This document shows, piece after piece, positions 52,373 through 61,898 of a stretch of 64,000 nucleotides of DNA. Origin of the DNA: Pelobium manganitolerans (lineage in GTDB: Bacteria > Bacteroidota > Bacteroidia > Sphingobacteriales > Sphingobacteriaceae); contig NZ_MBTA01000001.1 of the NCBI RefSeq assembly GCF_003609575.1, positions 124,001 through 188,000 on the forward strand, given 5' to 3'. The position numbers were made by a program, and so were the translations under genes. Numbering within the stretch: the stretch's first letter is position 1; each line of letters starts with the position of its first letter. The notes beneath the pieces are model-generated. The model ran no database searches and was not told where the DNA came from. It saw only the letters and a list, made by a program, of their open reading frames with translations.

Positions 52373-53710
52373 CTAATAATTGTCATGCACAAACTTTAAG
52401 ATGCGCTCCACCTCTGCCTTAACAGTTGCTGTGGGCTGCATAAAATTGTTGTTCATAAAAGAGAAGATGTACTTTTTGCCAGATACGCCTATTAAATAAC
52501 CGCTTAAATTGTAATTATTGCTTAAACTGCCGCTTTTAGCAAAAACGTAGGGGGTGGCGCTGCCGGTAAACATATTTTTTAAGGTGCCGGTTTTTCCGCC
52601 CGCGGCCATTAAACAAAAAAGGCGGTCCTCGTTTTGCACTTTATTATAAATTTTTTGTAGCACAAAACCCAAATCACGTGGCGTAATTAGGTTCATCCGA
52701 GATAGGCCAGAAGCATCTACCCACTGAAATTTATCGGGCACATCTGCCAAAAAGGTTTTACTTGTTACAGAAATTGCGCTATCGCTACGCATGGTCAAAT
52801 TATTGCTTACCGCGCAGTTTAACAGCATTTCTTCGGCTACAAAATTATCACTGTTTTGTAGCAAAAGCTTATAAAGGCTGTCGGCCTTAATGCTGTAAAA
52901 GGTTTTGGCATTCAGTGGAAGTTTACGCCACGGGAGCATGGTAACCGGATCCAAAACTTGTCCGGTAGCTAGCAAAGTATCCGTTAATAAGCTCTCTACT
53001 GTGTTTTTATCAAAACGCAGGGGAACTTTTTGTTGGTAACCATTAGGCAAAGTCGCCGGCAGTTTTAAATCATTGCTTTCTGCCGCCCTTTTGGCCACTT
53101 TTAAGCTGGCATTACTGCCAACATCGTTCAAAAACATCGTAGATAAGTCTGGGCACATGAGTACTTTGCCCTGCTCATCTTTACGCAGACTAACCATATT
53201 TCCATACATTGGGAAAGCGTTAAGCTCTGCTTGGAAATCCTCATTATAATCATCCCAGTTCCAGCCTTTTCCGTAACGTTCTCCTTGGTATCGCCCGCTA
53301 ATAAGGTAAATTTTTTTGTTCGAATTTTTTAAGAAATCAAATGCTTTCTGCTCTTTAAAACTAGGGTGCAAAAAGCTGGCATCGGCCATAGGCCAAATAA
53401 ATAAAGAATCTTTGCGCGTGGCGTAGTTAAATGCCGCTACAGAATCGCCCAGCATATTTAAAGCGGTATAAAAACTGAGCAGTTTAATGTTTGATGCGGG
53501 AATGAAGTATTTATCGGCATTTTTTTGCAACATGGCTTTATCGGCGCCAAGCTCTTTTAAATAAAATCCCACTTGGTGCTGTTTTAGCACTGTCGAGTTT
53601 TTGAATAATTCGTCGATGTTTTGATAGGCCTTAGGTTGCGGTTTTTGTACCGAGCAAGAAGCTATAAACAAAGCAAACAAAAGAGCGGGGGCGAGAAAGA
53701 ATTTTTTCAT
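52373..53710 (-). CDS. dacB: D-alanyl-D-alanine carboxypeptidase/endopeptidase, PBP4 type (S13 family)
   Basis: The start is the ATG at 53710, which yields the lipoprotein signal MKKFFLAPALLFALFIASC; the frame runs open another 135 codons upstream without a plausible start and overlaps the divergent gene. The 445-residue protein has the three serine-enzyme motifs: PASNIKLLS (SxxK) near residue 70, NSDNFVAEEML (SxN) near 290 and GGKTGTLKN (KTG) near 375. It trims or cleaves peptidoglycan cross-links in the periplasm. As a lipoprotein it is membrane-anchored, unlike E. coli PBP4. Confidence 0.9.
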   Translation of the reverse strand: MKKFFLAPALLFALFIASCSVQKPQPKAYQNIDELFKNSTVLKQHQVGFYLKELGADKAMLQKNADKYFIPASNIKLLSFYTALNMLGDSVAAFNYATRKDSLFIWPMADASFLHPSFKEQKAFDFLKNSNKKIYLISGRYQGERYGKGWNWDDYNEDFQAELNAFPMYGNMVSLRKDEQGKVLMCPDLSTMFLNDVGSNASLKVAKRAAESNDLKLPATLPNGYQQKVPLRFDKNTVESLLTDTLLATGQVLDPVTMLPWRKLPLNAKTFYSIKADSLYKLLLQNSDNFVAEEMLLNCAVSNNLTMRSDSAISVTSKTFLADVPDKFQWVDASGLSRMNLITPRDLGFVLQKIYNKVQNEDRLFCLMAAGGKTGTLKNMFTGSATPYVFAKSGSLSNNYNLSGYLIGVSGKKYIFSFMNNNFMQPTATVKAEVERILKFVHDNY

Positions 53711-53855
53711 ATTACAATTAGACGTGCAAATTAGTAAATTGTAGGGTGTAAAGATGCAAGTTTGAGGGCCAAAAATCTTAAAAGCAGAATTTGACTTTGT
53801 AAAACGCAAACACCGATTATACACCCAATAAATAGCAATGGAAAGCTTACAAGCT

Positions 53856-55085
53856 ATGAAAGCCATCCGTACAGTTTTTTTGTTTTTGGCTTTTTCCGCA
53901 TTTACTATGCCAAGTAGTGCACAAAAACACTTTGTGCTTGATGGGAAAAGAACACAAGATTTAATTCCTTTTAAAAAAAGCCGGGGTTTAATTATCGTAG
54001 AAACATACATCAACAACAAGGGGCCTTTTAATTTTATTTTAGATACCGGTGTGGGCTCTGTTTTAATTACGGATGCCAAGCTAAAAGAGGCCTTGAATTT
54101 GAAGTTTGTGCGCAAAATAGAAATTAGCGGTTTGGGCGAACAAAGTGCTTTAGAAGCTTATACCGTCCCGTTTTTAAGCTTTAGCATGGGCGCGGCGCAT
54201 TGCAAAAGCATATCTGCAGCGATACTTTCTGAAGATGTTTTCGACCTTTCGGGATATGTGGGGATGCCTATACACGGGCTATTGGGCTTCGAGTTTTTTA
54301 ACAGCTTTGTGGTTAAAATTAATTACGAAGCCAGCGTGTTGAAAGTGTTTAACGGTGAAAAACCACGCTTATATAAAAAGGGCACAAAGTTTCCGCTTAC
54401 GCTGATAGACAACAAGCCTTACATCCAGGCAACGGTTGAAACCGACGAAGGCAAAAAATACCCGCTAAACCTGTTGATTGACTCGGGAAGCGGACAAACT
54501 TTATCTCTGGAAAGCTATCAGCAAAAGCCATTTGATTTGCCTCAAAAATTTATTCCTGCCAATTTAGGAGTGGGTTTAAGCGGAAATATCAGAGGTTTTA
54601 ACGGGCGTATCAAAAACTTCACATTAGGGAAATATAGCCTAAACAGCGTGGTTTGCAGTTTCCCTTACTTTGAAGATGTTGGCGCCAAAACCAGTGCCAG
54701 CAATAGAAACGGCAGCATTGGCAACCCCATGCTTTCGCGCTTTAGCGTAGTGTTCGACTACCATAAACATCAGGTGTATTTAAAACCCTTGCCCAACTAT
54801 AAAAAACCCTTTGCGGTTAACAACAGCGGTATCGAATTGGTAGCCAGCGGCGATAGCTTTAACCATTACCTTATCAGCCGGGTTGAGCCACAATCTGCCG
54901 CTGAAGAATTTGGTGTTTTGGTTGGTGATGAGTTGGTAGCCATCAACTTTAGGAAGGTGAATACGATGAGCTTATCCGAAATTATGAAGTTTTTTTGCGC
55001 AGAAGACGGGCGCACCTTATTTATAGAGATAGCGCGCGGTGACGAATTTATTGCCGGCATACTGAAATTAAAAAGTAGAATTTAA
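53856..55085 (+). CDS. Retropepsin-like aspartyl protease with PDZ domain, exported
   Basis: The protein has a signal peptide (MKAIRTVFLFLAFSAFTMPS) from the ATG at 53856; another in-frame ATG lies 18 bases upstream. Two aspartyl-protease-like lobes follow, with FILDTGVGSVLIT and LLIDSGSGQTLSLES as the DTG/DSG active-site motifs, then a C-terminal PDZ domain (SRVEPQSAAEEFGVLVGDEL). Such single-chain two-lobe proteins with PDZ are common in Bacteroidota and presumed periplasmic proteases. It is divergent from the dacB-like gene. Confidence 0.85.
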   Translation: MKAIRTVFLFLAFSAFTMPSSAQKHFVLDGKRTQDLIPFKKSRGLIIVETYINNKGPFNFILDTGVGSVLITDAKLKEALNLKFVRKIEISGLGEQSALEAYTVPFLSFSMGAAHCKSISAAILSEDVFDLSGYVGMPIHGLLGFEFFNSFVVKINYEASVLKVFNGEKPRLYKKGTKFPLTLIDNKPYIQATVETDEGKKYPLNLLIDSGSGQTLSLESYQQKPFDLPQKFIPANLGVGLSGNIRGFNGRIKNFTLGKYSLNSVVCSFPYFEDVGAKTSASNRNGSIGNPMLSRFSVVFDYHKHQVYLKPLPNYKKPFAVNNSGIELVASGDSFNHYLISRVEPQSAAEEFGVLVGDELVAINFRKVNTMSLSEIMKFFCAEDGRTLFIEIARGDEFIAGILKLKSRI

Positions 55086-55112
55086 GCCGGTTTACTCTTC
55101 GCTATAAAACAA

Positions 55113-55141
55113 AAGGCAAGAACGCCGCCCGCTCTTACCTT
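55113..55141. terminator. Bidirectional terminator between PDZ protease and DoxX genes
   Basis: AAGGCAAGA (55113-55121) and TCTTACCTT (55133-55141) pair with one mismatch around an 11-nt loop; the minus side continues with TTTTGTTTT and the plus side with an AT-rich tail. It lies between convergent genes. Confidence 0.6.
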
Positions 55142-55162
55142 ATTGATTAATTTTTTAGGGCT

Positions 55163-55561
55163 TTAATCCCACTTGTTTTTGCTGGATAAGGCATATTTTC
55201 CGCCACCGCTAATGGCTAACGAAAGTGCGCCGGTGATAAACAAGCCGAGCAATTCTACCGCCCATCCGCCGGCTTGGTTAAGTTGGAAAATATCCGCAGA
55301 ATGCACCAAAAGCATGGCGGTTATGGCTCCTAATATCAAAAAAATGGCAGCCAAACGCGTGCGGTAACCAATAATAATTAGCAAAGGCGCAATAACCTCT
55401 GTGATGTAAACGCCGTAAGCTACAATTCCCGGAATGCCCTTTTCTGCCAGCATACCTTCAATAAAGCCGATACCTTTTAGCTTTGCAACGCCGTGCATCA
55501 GCATTAAAATGCCCACGCCCAGGCGCAGAACCAGCAAACTTAAATCTCTGTTTTTGTTCAT
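55163..55561 (-). CDS. DoxX-family membrane protein
   Basis: The 132-residue protein has four hydrophobic helices and the DoxX signature LLVLRLGVGILMLMHGVAKL at the N-terminus with GYRTRLAAIFLILGAI in the middle. Family members are small integral membrane proteins of uncertain redox-related function. It is transcribed alone toward the convergent PDZ gene. Confidence 0.9.
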   Translation of the reverse strand: MNKNRDLSLLVLRLGVGILMLMHGVAKLKGIGFIEGMLAEKGIPGIVAYGVYITEVIAPLLIIIGYRTRLAAIFLILGAITAMLLVHSADIFQLNQAGGWAVELLGLFITGALSLAISGGGKYALSSKNKWD

Positions 55562-55654
55562 GTGTTAAAGATTTTGAGGATGATGAAGCAATTTATTTAT
55601 AAATCCTTAAAAATAGGCAAAGCAATTAGTGTTTTAACATGTTTTTTTATTGCT

Positions 55655-56836
55655 TTAAGCCGCTCCCGTTCTTCTGATAATCTCTAAACAGGCCCTCACG
55701 TTATGGTAAGGGCATTTCCACAAACCTAACTTATCCTCGTTAAGCAGCGGTTTCAACTGGGCATCGCAGCCCCAAAACCATTCTCCGTTAACTTCGTCAA
55801 TAAGATGTTTTTGGATAAAATGCCACGCGTTTTCAAATTTTTGGTGGTAAGTAGGGTCTTTTGTGAGTTGCCAAGCGTTATAAAAACCTACCATGGCTTC
55901 GGCTTGTACCCACCAATGCTTTTCGCGGTTAAAATGTTGCAAATCTAGGTTGTTTTCATAAAGCAGGGAGCCGTCGGCACTTAAACCTTCGCTTGCAGCT
56001 TCTGCCAAATCAATAGCGTACTGCTTATACTTTTCAATTAGCGCTTCGTCTCCTAATATTTCTGCCGCTTCTAACAGCAACCAAGAGGCTTCAATATCGT
56101 GCCCGTAAGAGTAAATGTGCTGCTTAAAATTCCACAGCTCATCCATAAAAAGGACTAAATGTTTTGATTTTGGATGGATGATATGCGTTTCAAAACAGTT
56201 TAAAAGGTGTTCTATTTTATCAGCTAAGCGCTCGTTAGGCCAAACTAAGTAAAGGTTTGCATAAGCTTCTAAAATGTGCAGATGCGTATTCATCGTTTTT
56301 TTCTCATTCGCATCTTTATCGCTCAGGCGGATATCTTCCAGCTCTTCCCACCTGCGGCCAAAAGCTTCAAAATAACCGCCAAATAAAGGGTCAAAGCTGT
56401 TGGCTTCAATAGCATTAAATAAATTTGTGGCCAGCTGCAGCGCTTCTGCGCTCCGGCTTATTTTATAGTATTCTGCTAAACCGTAAATGGCGAAAGCTTG
56501 GGCGTAGATTTGTTTTTTGGTATCTAGTGGAGTGCCATCGTAATTCAAGGTCCAATAAACGCCACCGTAATCCTCATCATAAAAATACTGTTTCAAATAA
56601 TTAAAAGCGCGCTCCGCAAGTTTAAGATGTTCTACTTCTGCGGTATAAGTGTAGGAAGCAGAAAAAGTCCATAAAATCCGCGCGTTTAAAACAGAACCTT
56701 TAGGCGATTGTCCGATTAGCCGGTTGGCATGATTGCGCCTGCCTACAAAACCCCCAAACTCATTGTCAACGGCATCGCTTTCCCAGTATTTTAGTATCCG
56801 TTTTAGTTCTTGCTTTATTTCTTCTACCGTTCCCAT
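55655..56836 (-). CDS. Cellobiose/mannobiose 2-epimerase (AGE family)
   Basis: The 393-residue protein is an alpha6/alpha6 barrel of the N-acylglucosamine 2-epimerase family. Conserved stretches are GSVLNARILWTFSAS, YGHDIEASWLLLEAAE and KHWWVQAEAMVGFYNAW, whose histidines are the epimerase catalytic residues. It should turn beta-1,4-mannobiose into mannosylglucose. It lies 5 bp after the GH130 phosphorylase gene, the same pairing as in the Bacteroides fragilis mannan operon, which makes this substrate far more likely than N-acetylglucosamine. Confidence 0.9.
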   Translation of the reverse strand: MGTVEEIKQELKRILKYWESDAVDNEFGGFVGRRNHANRLIGQSPKGSVLNARILWTFSASYTYTAEVEHLKLAERAFNYLKQYFYDEDYGGVYWTLNYDGTPLDTKKQIYAQAFAIYGLAEYYKISRSAEALQLATNLFNAIEANSFDPLFGGYFEAFGRRWEELEDIRLSDKDANEKKTMNTHLHILEAYANLYLVWPNERLADKIEHLLNCFETHIIHPKSKHLVLFMDELWNFKQHIYSYGHDIEASWLLLEAAEILGDEALIEKYKQYAIDLAEAASEGLSADGSLLYENNLDLQHFNREKHWWVQAEAMVGFYNAWQLTKDPTYHQKFENAWHFIQKHLIDEVNGEWFWGCDAQLKPLLNEDKLGLWKCPYHNVRACLEIIRRTGAA

Positions 56837-56841
56837 GTGGC

Positions 56842-58026
56842 CTAACTATTACCCAAAAACTGTTTGTTTTTTGTGATAAGCTGATTAATTGCGTTAACGG
56901 ATGCTGCGGAATTTAAACCGTCTTCTGGAGTGTTGGTGACGTAATCTACCAATTGTGCTATGCTTGATGTGGCCACGTGCATACGCGTATCTGATGAAGC
57001 GTAATAGATAAATACTTTTCCGTCTTGGTCCACAATCCAGCCGTTGCAAAATGCCACGTTAGATACATCGCCTATGCGTTCTTCACCTTCCGGAGCTAAA
57101 AAATAGCCGCCCGGTTTATGGGTAATTTTGGTTAAGTCGTGCAAATCTGTCATAAACATATATAACACATAACGCAAACCGGCCGCGGTATTGCGTACGC
57201 CGTGCGCCAAATGCAACCAGCCTTTAGAGGTTTTTATTGGCGCCGGACCCAAACCGTTTTTAGCCTCGTAAACGGTATGGTATTGTTTTTTGTACAGGAT
57301 ATGTTCTTCCGCAACTTCTGCATTTGTAATATCCGGGGCTAACCCAAAACCAATGCCTCCACCACTTCCGGCTTCAATAAAGCTATCTTGCGGGCGGGTG
57401 TAAAAAGCGTATTGGCCGGCAACAAACTCGGGATGTAAAACCACGTTGCGCTGTTGTGGCGAGGGTGTTTTTAAATCGGGAAGGCGTTCCCAGCTTTTTA
57501 GGTCTTTGGTGCGGATAATGCCACATTGCGCCACGGCAGCGGTTTGGTCGCCCGGGCTAGCGGCGGGGTCTCTTTTTTCGGTGCAAAAAAGCCCGTAAAT
57601 CCAGCCGTCTTCGTGTTGTACCAAGCGGATGTCGTAAACGTTGGTATCTGCACCGGCAAAACTTTCAAAAGCCAGCGGACGTTCCCAAAACTTAAACCCA
57701 TCTACTCCATTATCGCTTTCTGCCACGGCAAAAAAAGATTTACGGTCTGCACCTTCAACGCGGGCCACAAGTAAATATTTGCCATCGAGCTTAATGGCAC
57801 CGGCGTTAAAAGCTGCGTTTATGCCAATGCGTTCCATAAAAAAAGGATTGCTGTTGGGGTCAAAATCAAACCGCCAAGTTAATGGCGCATGTGCCGCGGT
57901 TAGTACGGGATATTTATATCGGGTGAAAATTCCGTTCCCATACGGTTCGGGTTCATTCCTCCGATCCAATAGGGTTTTATGGGCTTGTTCTAAATCCGCT
58001 TTGCGGCCTTCAAAAATTGCTGTCAT
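56842..58026 (-). CDS. GH130 beta-1,4-mannosylglucose phosphorylase
   Basis: GH130 phosphorylases split 4-O-beta-mannosyl-glucose with phosphate to mannose-1-phosphate and glucose. The 394-residue five-blade propeller shows [19 protein letters not shown] near residue 85, [18 protein letters not shown] near 130 and GAPIKT-like [19 protein letters not shown] near 260, whose residues bind sugar and phosphate. No signal peptide is present, so it is cytoplasmic. It is 32 bp after the symporter gene and 5 bp before the epimerase. Length and motifs favour the GH130_1 (MGP) group. Confidence 0.9.
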   Translation of the reverse strand: MTAIFEGRKADLEQAHKTLLDRRNEPEPYGNGIFTRYKYPVLTAAHAPLTWRFDFDPNSNPFFMERIGINAAFNAGAIKLDGKYLLVARVEGADRKSFFAVAESDNGVDGFKFWERPLAFESFAGADTNVYDIRLVQHEDGWIYGLFCTEKRDPAASPGDQTAAVAQCGIIRTKDLKSWERLPDLKTPSPQQRNVVLHPEFVAGQYAFYTRPQDSFIEAGSGGGIGFGLAPDITNAEVAEEHILYKKQYHTVYEAKNGLGPAPIKTSKGWLHLAHGVRNTAAGLRYVLYMFMTDLHDLTKITHKPGGYFLAPEGEERIGDVSNVAFCNGWIVDQDGKVFIYYASSDTRMHVATSSIAQLVDYVTNTPEDGLNSAASVNAINQLITKNKQFLGNS

Positions 58027-58058
58027 GCTTTGTTCTAAATTGCGATTTGCGCTGGGCG

Positions 58059-59489
58059 CTATAATGATAATTCTGGGTCTTGTTGTTTTGTAGCTGCTAA
58101 AGAAGCACTGCGGCGTGTATCTAACTCATTGGTGATTTGGAGCATGGTGGCATCATTCAGCTGATAAAAAATGATGAACAGTGCCGATAGGAGCGCACCC
58201 GCCGCCGGTATAAAGCTCAACATCATTTTAATACCGAACTGGGTATCCAAGGTTTGCACCATGTTGGCCTCAAAGCCGTAAATAGCCAATATCCAACCTG
58301 TAAGGGCACCTCCTAAGGTCCAACCTAGCTTTTGCGACATGGATGATGACGAAAAAATAAGTCCGGTTGCCCGCCGGCCGGTTTTCCATTCCGAATAATC
58401 GGCAGTATCTGCGTACATGGACCACAAGAGCGGGAAAACGCTCCCGGCGCACACGCTGATCAAAAACTGAAAAGAGAATATCAAGAAAATATCTGTTTGT
58501 TTAAATGCGTAAAAAATACAGCTCAAAACGGTGGCAATTAACATGGCATATAAGAAGGTGTTTTTTTTGCCAATTTTATCAGAAACAGGTTTTGCCAAAA
58601 CTACCCCCACAATATTAGCCGCCTGGCCCAAAACCAAATACAGCGTACTATAGTTGATGGCGATGTTTAACGCAGGCAGCTGAAAAGCTTCCTGGTTGGT
58701 GACGTAATATTTAAAGTAAAAAATGGAAGAGCCATCTCGCAGAGAATTAAATATAAGCGTAAAAACACCGGCGCCTAACAAAATAAACCAAGGTTTGTTG
58801 TTGGCCAGGTTTTTTAAATCTTCTTTTAAGGCACTTTTTTGTTCCTTGGGCGGACTGATGCGCTCTTTGGTCCATAAAAAAGTGAGGTAAAACAGCAACA
58901 TGGCGATGATTGCGAAAACAAGCACGCTGTAAAACCAGCCCTTTTGTAAATCGGCACCAGCCGGGGTTTTGCCAAACAAACTTGCCAAAGGTTCTGCCGC
59001 GGCCAATACCAAAATACTGCCTGCGAACGCAAAAACAAAACGATAGGTAGAAAGTGATGTACGTTCTTTGATATTAGAGGTCATTACGCCCATTAACGAA
59101 GCATAGGGCACGTTAATGGCCGAGTAAACCATCATCATTAAGGTATAGGTAACGTAGGCGTAAATGATTTTGCCGCTTAAACTTAAGTTGGGACTGCTAA
59201 AGGTAAGTACGCCGATAATGGCAAAAGGAATAGCCATCCACAGCAGGTAAGGCCTAAATTTTCCCCATTTGGTGTCGGTTTTATCAGAAATGATGCCGAT
59301 GATAGGGTCCAGGGCGGTATCCCAAATGCGGGTTACCAAAAACATGGTGCCTACCACTGCGGCAGAAATTCCGAAAATATCGGTATAGTAAAACAGCAAA
59401 TAAACCGAGAACAGCTTCCAAAACATGGATGAAGCAAAATCGCCGAAGCCGTAGCCTACTTTTTCTTTTAGGGTGAGTTTCTGGTTCAT
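58059..59489 (-). CDS. GPH-family glycoside:cation symporter
   Basis: The start is placed at the ATG at 59489 ([20 protein letters not shown], the GPH signature); an upstream ATG would overlap the GH26 gene. The protein has 12 hydrophobic helices and the MFS/GPH loop [20 protein letters not shown]. It probably imports mannobiose or manno-oligosaccharides over the inner membrane with Na+ or H+. It is 7 bp after the GH26 stop and before GH130 in the operon. Confidence 0.92.
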   Translation of the reverse strand: MNQKLTLKEKVGYGFGDFASSMFWKLFSVYLLFYYTDIFGISAAVVGTMFLVTRIWDTALDPIIGIISDKTDTKWGKFRPYLLWMAIPFAIIGVLTFSSPNLSLSGKIIYAYVTYTLMMMVYSAINVPYASLMGVMTSNIKERTSLSTYRFVFAFAGSILVLAAAEPLASLFGKTPAGADLQKGWFYSVLVFAIIAMLLFYLTFLWTKERISPPKEQKSALKEDLKNLANNKPWFILLGAGVFTLIFNSLRDGSSIFYFKYYVTNQEAFQLPALNIAINYSTLYLVLGQAANIVGVVLAKPVSDKIGKKNTFLYAMLIATVLSCIFYAFKQTDIFLIFSFQFLISVCAGSVFPLLWSMYADTADYSEWKTGRRATGLIFSSSSMSQKLGWTLGGALTGWILAIYGFEANMVQTLDTQFGIKMMLSFIPAAGALLSALFIIFYQLNDATMLQITNELDTRRSASLAATKQQDPELSL

Positions 59490-59496
59490 AAAATGG

Positions 59497-60651
59497 TTAT
59501 CGGTATAGATTTTTGTGAACAATGTCTTTTTCAAACAAGGTGCGCTCTAGCTCGTAAAATTCTTTAAAATCTGCGGCCGAGCTTTGTCCCTCATACGGTG
59601 CGTAATAGTGCATTTTTTGCTCATTAGCTTTCCATCCAAAATTCCTCCACAGCAAAACATAGCAGATTTTAAAGTCTTTAATGGCATCCCACAAGGTTTG
59701 GGTCCACCAGTTTGCATCCGGAACGGCTTCAAAGCCGGTTTCGGCTAAGGCCATTGGTTTTTTGTGCTTTTTAGCGATAGCACCTAAAATACTTAACTGC
59801 GTTTTTAAACTATTGTTAAAAGCGATGGAGCTTTGCTTAATTTCTTGGTTGGTGGCATTTAACGGCGCAAATTGGTAGCTGTCAAAGCTGATCATGTCGG
59901 CATGTTTATCTCCTGGGTAGCGCTCCAAAAATTCTTCTGCGCTGGCAAAGCTGTTGGTGTTAAAAACATAAATGAGGTTATGTACGTTTTTGCTCTGCAA
60001 GTAATTGGCGGTAAATTTCCATAACGCTACATAGTCCGTGGCGCTACAATGCGCTTTGCCCCACCAAAACCAAGCTCCGTTTAATTCGTGAAACGGGCGG
60101 AACAGGATCGGAACGGCTTCTCCACTTGGCGCTTTTAAGCTGTTTAAAAATGCCGCCAATCTATCTAACCATAATAAATACACCTGATGTTTATCGCCCC
60201 CGGGCAAAATGGCCGAAACGGCATTTGTGGTATCCCAAGAATTGCCTAAAGTTACGGGGTTATCCAAGTGCCAGCTGATAGTGTTCACCGCGCCGCGCTG
60301 GTAACTTTCTATAATAAACTGTTTTATTTTATCAAAGGGTACGCCGTCCAAATTTTTTTCACGGGCGTGTTCTATACCTCCTAAATCCCATCCGTGTACA
60401 GCCGCATAGTCGCCGGTAATATCATGGACGTCACTTTTGCCGGCAATGTACTTCCAATTTACGCCATAGGCCAAATCATCTTGGTGGCCAAACATAATGC
60501 CGCTTTTGCTAAGCTTTTTCAAGTTTTTGTACAGGCGTTTCGTTTCTTTGGTGGCCTGCTTATCCACCAAACGGGTGGCATTAGCCAAAGTTTGTACGGT
60601 GCAGAAACCTAAAGTCAAAAGCAGGCATTTGGCCCATTTGTTTAACATCAT
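59497..60651 (-). CDS. GH26 beta-mannanase/mannobiohydrolase
   Basis: The 384-residue protein has a signal peptide (MLNKWAKCLLLTLGFCTVQT; Met-2 also possible) and the GH26 barrel with the acid/base Glu in FRPFHELNGAWFWWG near residue 189 and the nucleophile Glu in PMALAETGFE near 303. It should release mannobiose from beta-mannan in the periplasm or at the surface. It is the first gene of the four-gene mannan operon and faces the AraC regulator across a 273-bp gap. Confidence 0.93.
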   Translation of the reverse strand: MMLNKWAKCLLLTLGFCTVQTLANATRLVDKQATKETKRLYKNLKKLSKSGIMFGHQDDLAYGVNWKYIAGKSDVHDITGDYAAVHGWDLGGIEHAREKNLDGVPFDKIKQFIIESYQRGAVNTISWHLDNPVTLGNSWDTTNAVSAILPGGDKHQVYLLWLDRLAAFLNSLKAPSGEAVPILFRPFHELNGAWFWWGKAHCSATDYVALWKFTANYLQSKNVHNLIYVFNTNSFASAEEFLERYPGDKHADMISFDSYQFAPLNATNQEIKQSSIAFNNSLKTQLSILGAIAKKHKKPMALAETGFEAVPDANWWTQTLWDAIKDFKICYVLLWRNFGWKANEQKMHYYAPYEGQSSAADFKEFYELERTLFEKDIVHKNLYR

Positions 60652-60924
60652 TACTTAAAATAAAATAGCGAAGGTTTACAAAACAATATTAATAGTAAAT
60701 AAAACTTTTATGTAATACTTTTTTAACCAAAATAGACATTTAAATAACGTACTTACATAAAATTCTAGCACAAAACTGAAGCATAAAAGGTTTAATAGCT
60801 TAAAAATGATAGGCTAATAGTTAAAAAAGCTTAGTTTATGTTTGTTTCAGAATTCAATTTTTATTGATATTTATTTATCATTACTTTAGTATAAAATGTA
60901 AATTTGAAAGATTGAAATCCAATT
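60652..60924. other. Divergent regulatory region of the mannan locus
   Basis: This 273-bp very AT-rich region separates the GH26 operon from the araC-type gene. One -7 box (60899-60906) serves the regulator. No obvious palindromic or direct-repeat operator and no perfect TAnnTTTG on the minus strand were found. Confidence 0.5.
60899..60906 (+). promoter_or_regulatory. -7 box of the AraC-type regulator gene
   Basis: TAAATTTG fits TAnnTTTG and ends 18 bp before the ATG at 60925. A TTTA about 22 bp upstream could act as -33. Confidence 0.5.
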
Positions 60925-61806
60925 ATGAACCATCCGAATATTATTAAGGAGATTACCCCTTTAACACAAAACGATTGTTTTACGATGTTCTCTAGAGTGA
61001 AAAAGGAATTTAATTTTCCTTTGCATTACCATGATGAGTACGAGCTGAATTTGATTATTAACGCAAAGGGCGCTAAACGGATTATTGGCGACCATATTGA
61101 AGTAATCGAAGATATGGAGCTAGTTTTAGTGGGCCCAAATTTGCCACACGCTTGGTTTACGCACGAATGTACCAGCCAAAATATTACAGAGGTTACCGTG
61201 CAGTGGCATAAGGATTTGCTGGATGATAAGTTTCTGAAACGAAACCAACTTAGTTTTATCCGTAAAATGTTTGAGCGTTCTTCAAAAGGGATTTCTTTTT
61301 CAAAAGAAGCAGTTACGGCCATAGCGCCCCGCATACTCTCGCTAAACAAAAAAAGCGGCTTTGATTCTGTAATTTCCTTAATGTTGATTTTGCACGATTT
61401 ATCTACCTCGCGCAGTATGTACACCTTATCTGATACGGGTTTTACCAATGATTTGGTGGTAACTTACAACAGCCGGCGCTTAGACAAAGCTTTTGAGTAT
61501 ATGAACAACAACTACGACAAAGCGATTGTGCTAAAAGACGTGGCCAAATTGGTGAATATGACAGAAGTTTCTTTTAGCAGATTTATAAAAAAACGCACAG
61601 GTTTTACCTTTATTGATAGCTTAAATGAGATTAGGCTGGGCCATGCCTCAAGGATGTTGATTGATAGCACGCATTCTATTGCGGAGATTTCTTATAACTG
61701 CGGTTTCAACAACATCTCTAACTTTAACCGCATTTTTAAGAAAAAGAAGAACTGTACACCCAGCGAGTTTAGGCAAAACTTCTCGGGCACGCGGATTTTC
61801 GTTTAA
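60925..61806 (+). CDS. AraC-family transcriptional regulator, probable control of mannan genes
   Basis: The 293-residue protein has an N-terminal cupin sensor (FPLHYHDEYELNLIINAKGA, residues 30-100, with His and Glu positions typical of AraC sugar-binding domains) and two C-terminal helix-turn-helix motifs: KAIVLKDVAKLVNMTEVSFS near 195-215 and the second HTH with SIAEISYNCGFNNISNFNRI near 250. It is divergent from the GH26 operon, which suggests it activates it with a mannan oligosaccharide as effector. The link is inferred from position. Confidence 0.9.
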   Translation: MNHPNIIKEITPLTQNDCFTMFSRVKKEFNFPLHYHDEYELNLIINAKGAKRIIGDHIEVIEDMELVLVGPNLPHAWFTHECTSQNITEVTVQWHKDLLDDKFLKRNQLSFIRKMFERSSKGISFSKEAVTAIAPRILSLNKKSGFDSVISLMLILHDLSTSRSMYTLSDTGFTNDLVVTYNSRRLDKAFEYMNNNYDKAIVLKDVAKLVNMTEVSFSRFIKKRTGFTFIDSLNEIRLGHASRMLIDSTHSIAEISYNCGFNNISNFNRIFKKKKNCTPSEFRQNFSGTRIFV

Positions 61807-61821
61807 GCGATTAGAGAATTG

Positions 61822-61848
61822 CGCCCAAAAGGAATTTACCCTTGGGCG
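61822..61848. terminator. Weak hairpin between araC-type and gltX genes
   Basis: CGCCCAA (61822-61828) pairs with TTGGGCG (61842-61848). It sits between convergent genes where a terminator is expected, but neither strand has a T-run. Confidence 0.35.
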
Positions 61849-61898
61849 ATGGCCAATAAATGTTGTTTTCGAGAATGGGTTAACGAAAAATTGATGTG

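Noticed and set aside
53711-54115. Upstream extension of the dacB-like frame by 135 codons
   Set aside because: It overlaps the divergent PDZ protease gene and adds sequence of no recognisable type before a perfect lipoprotein signal.
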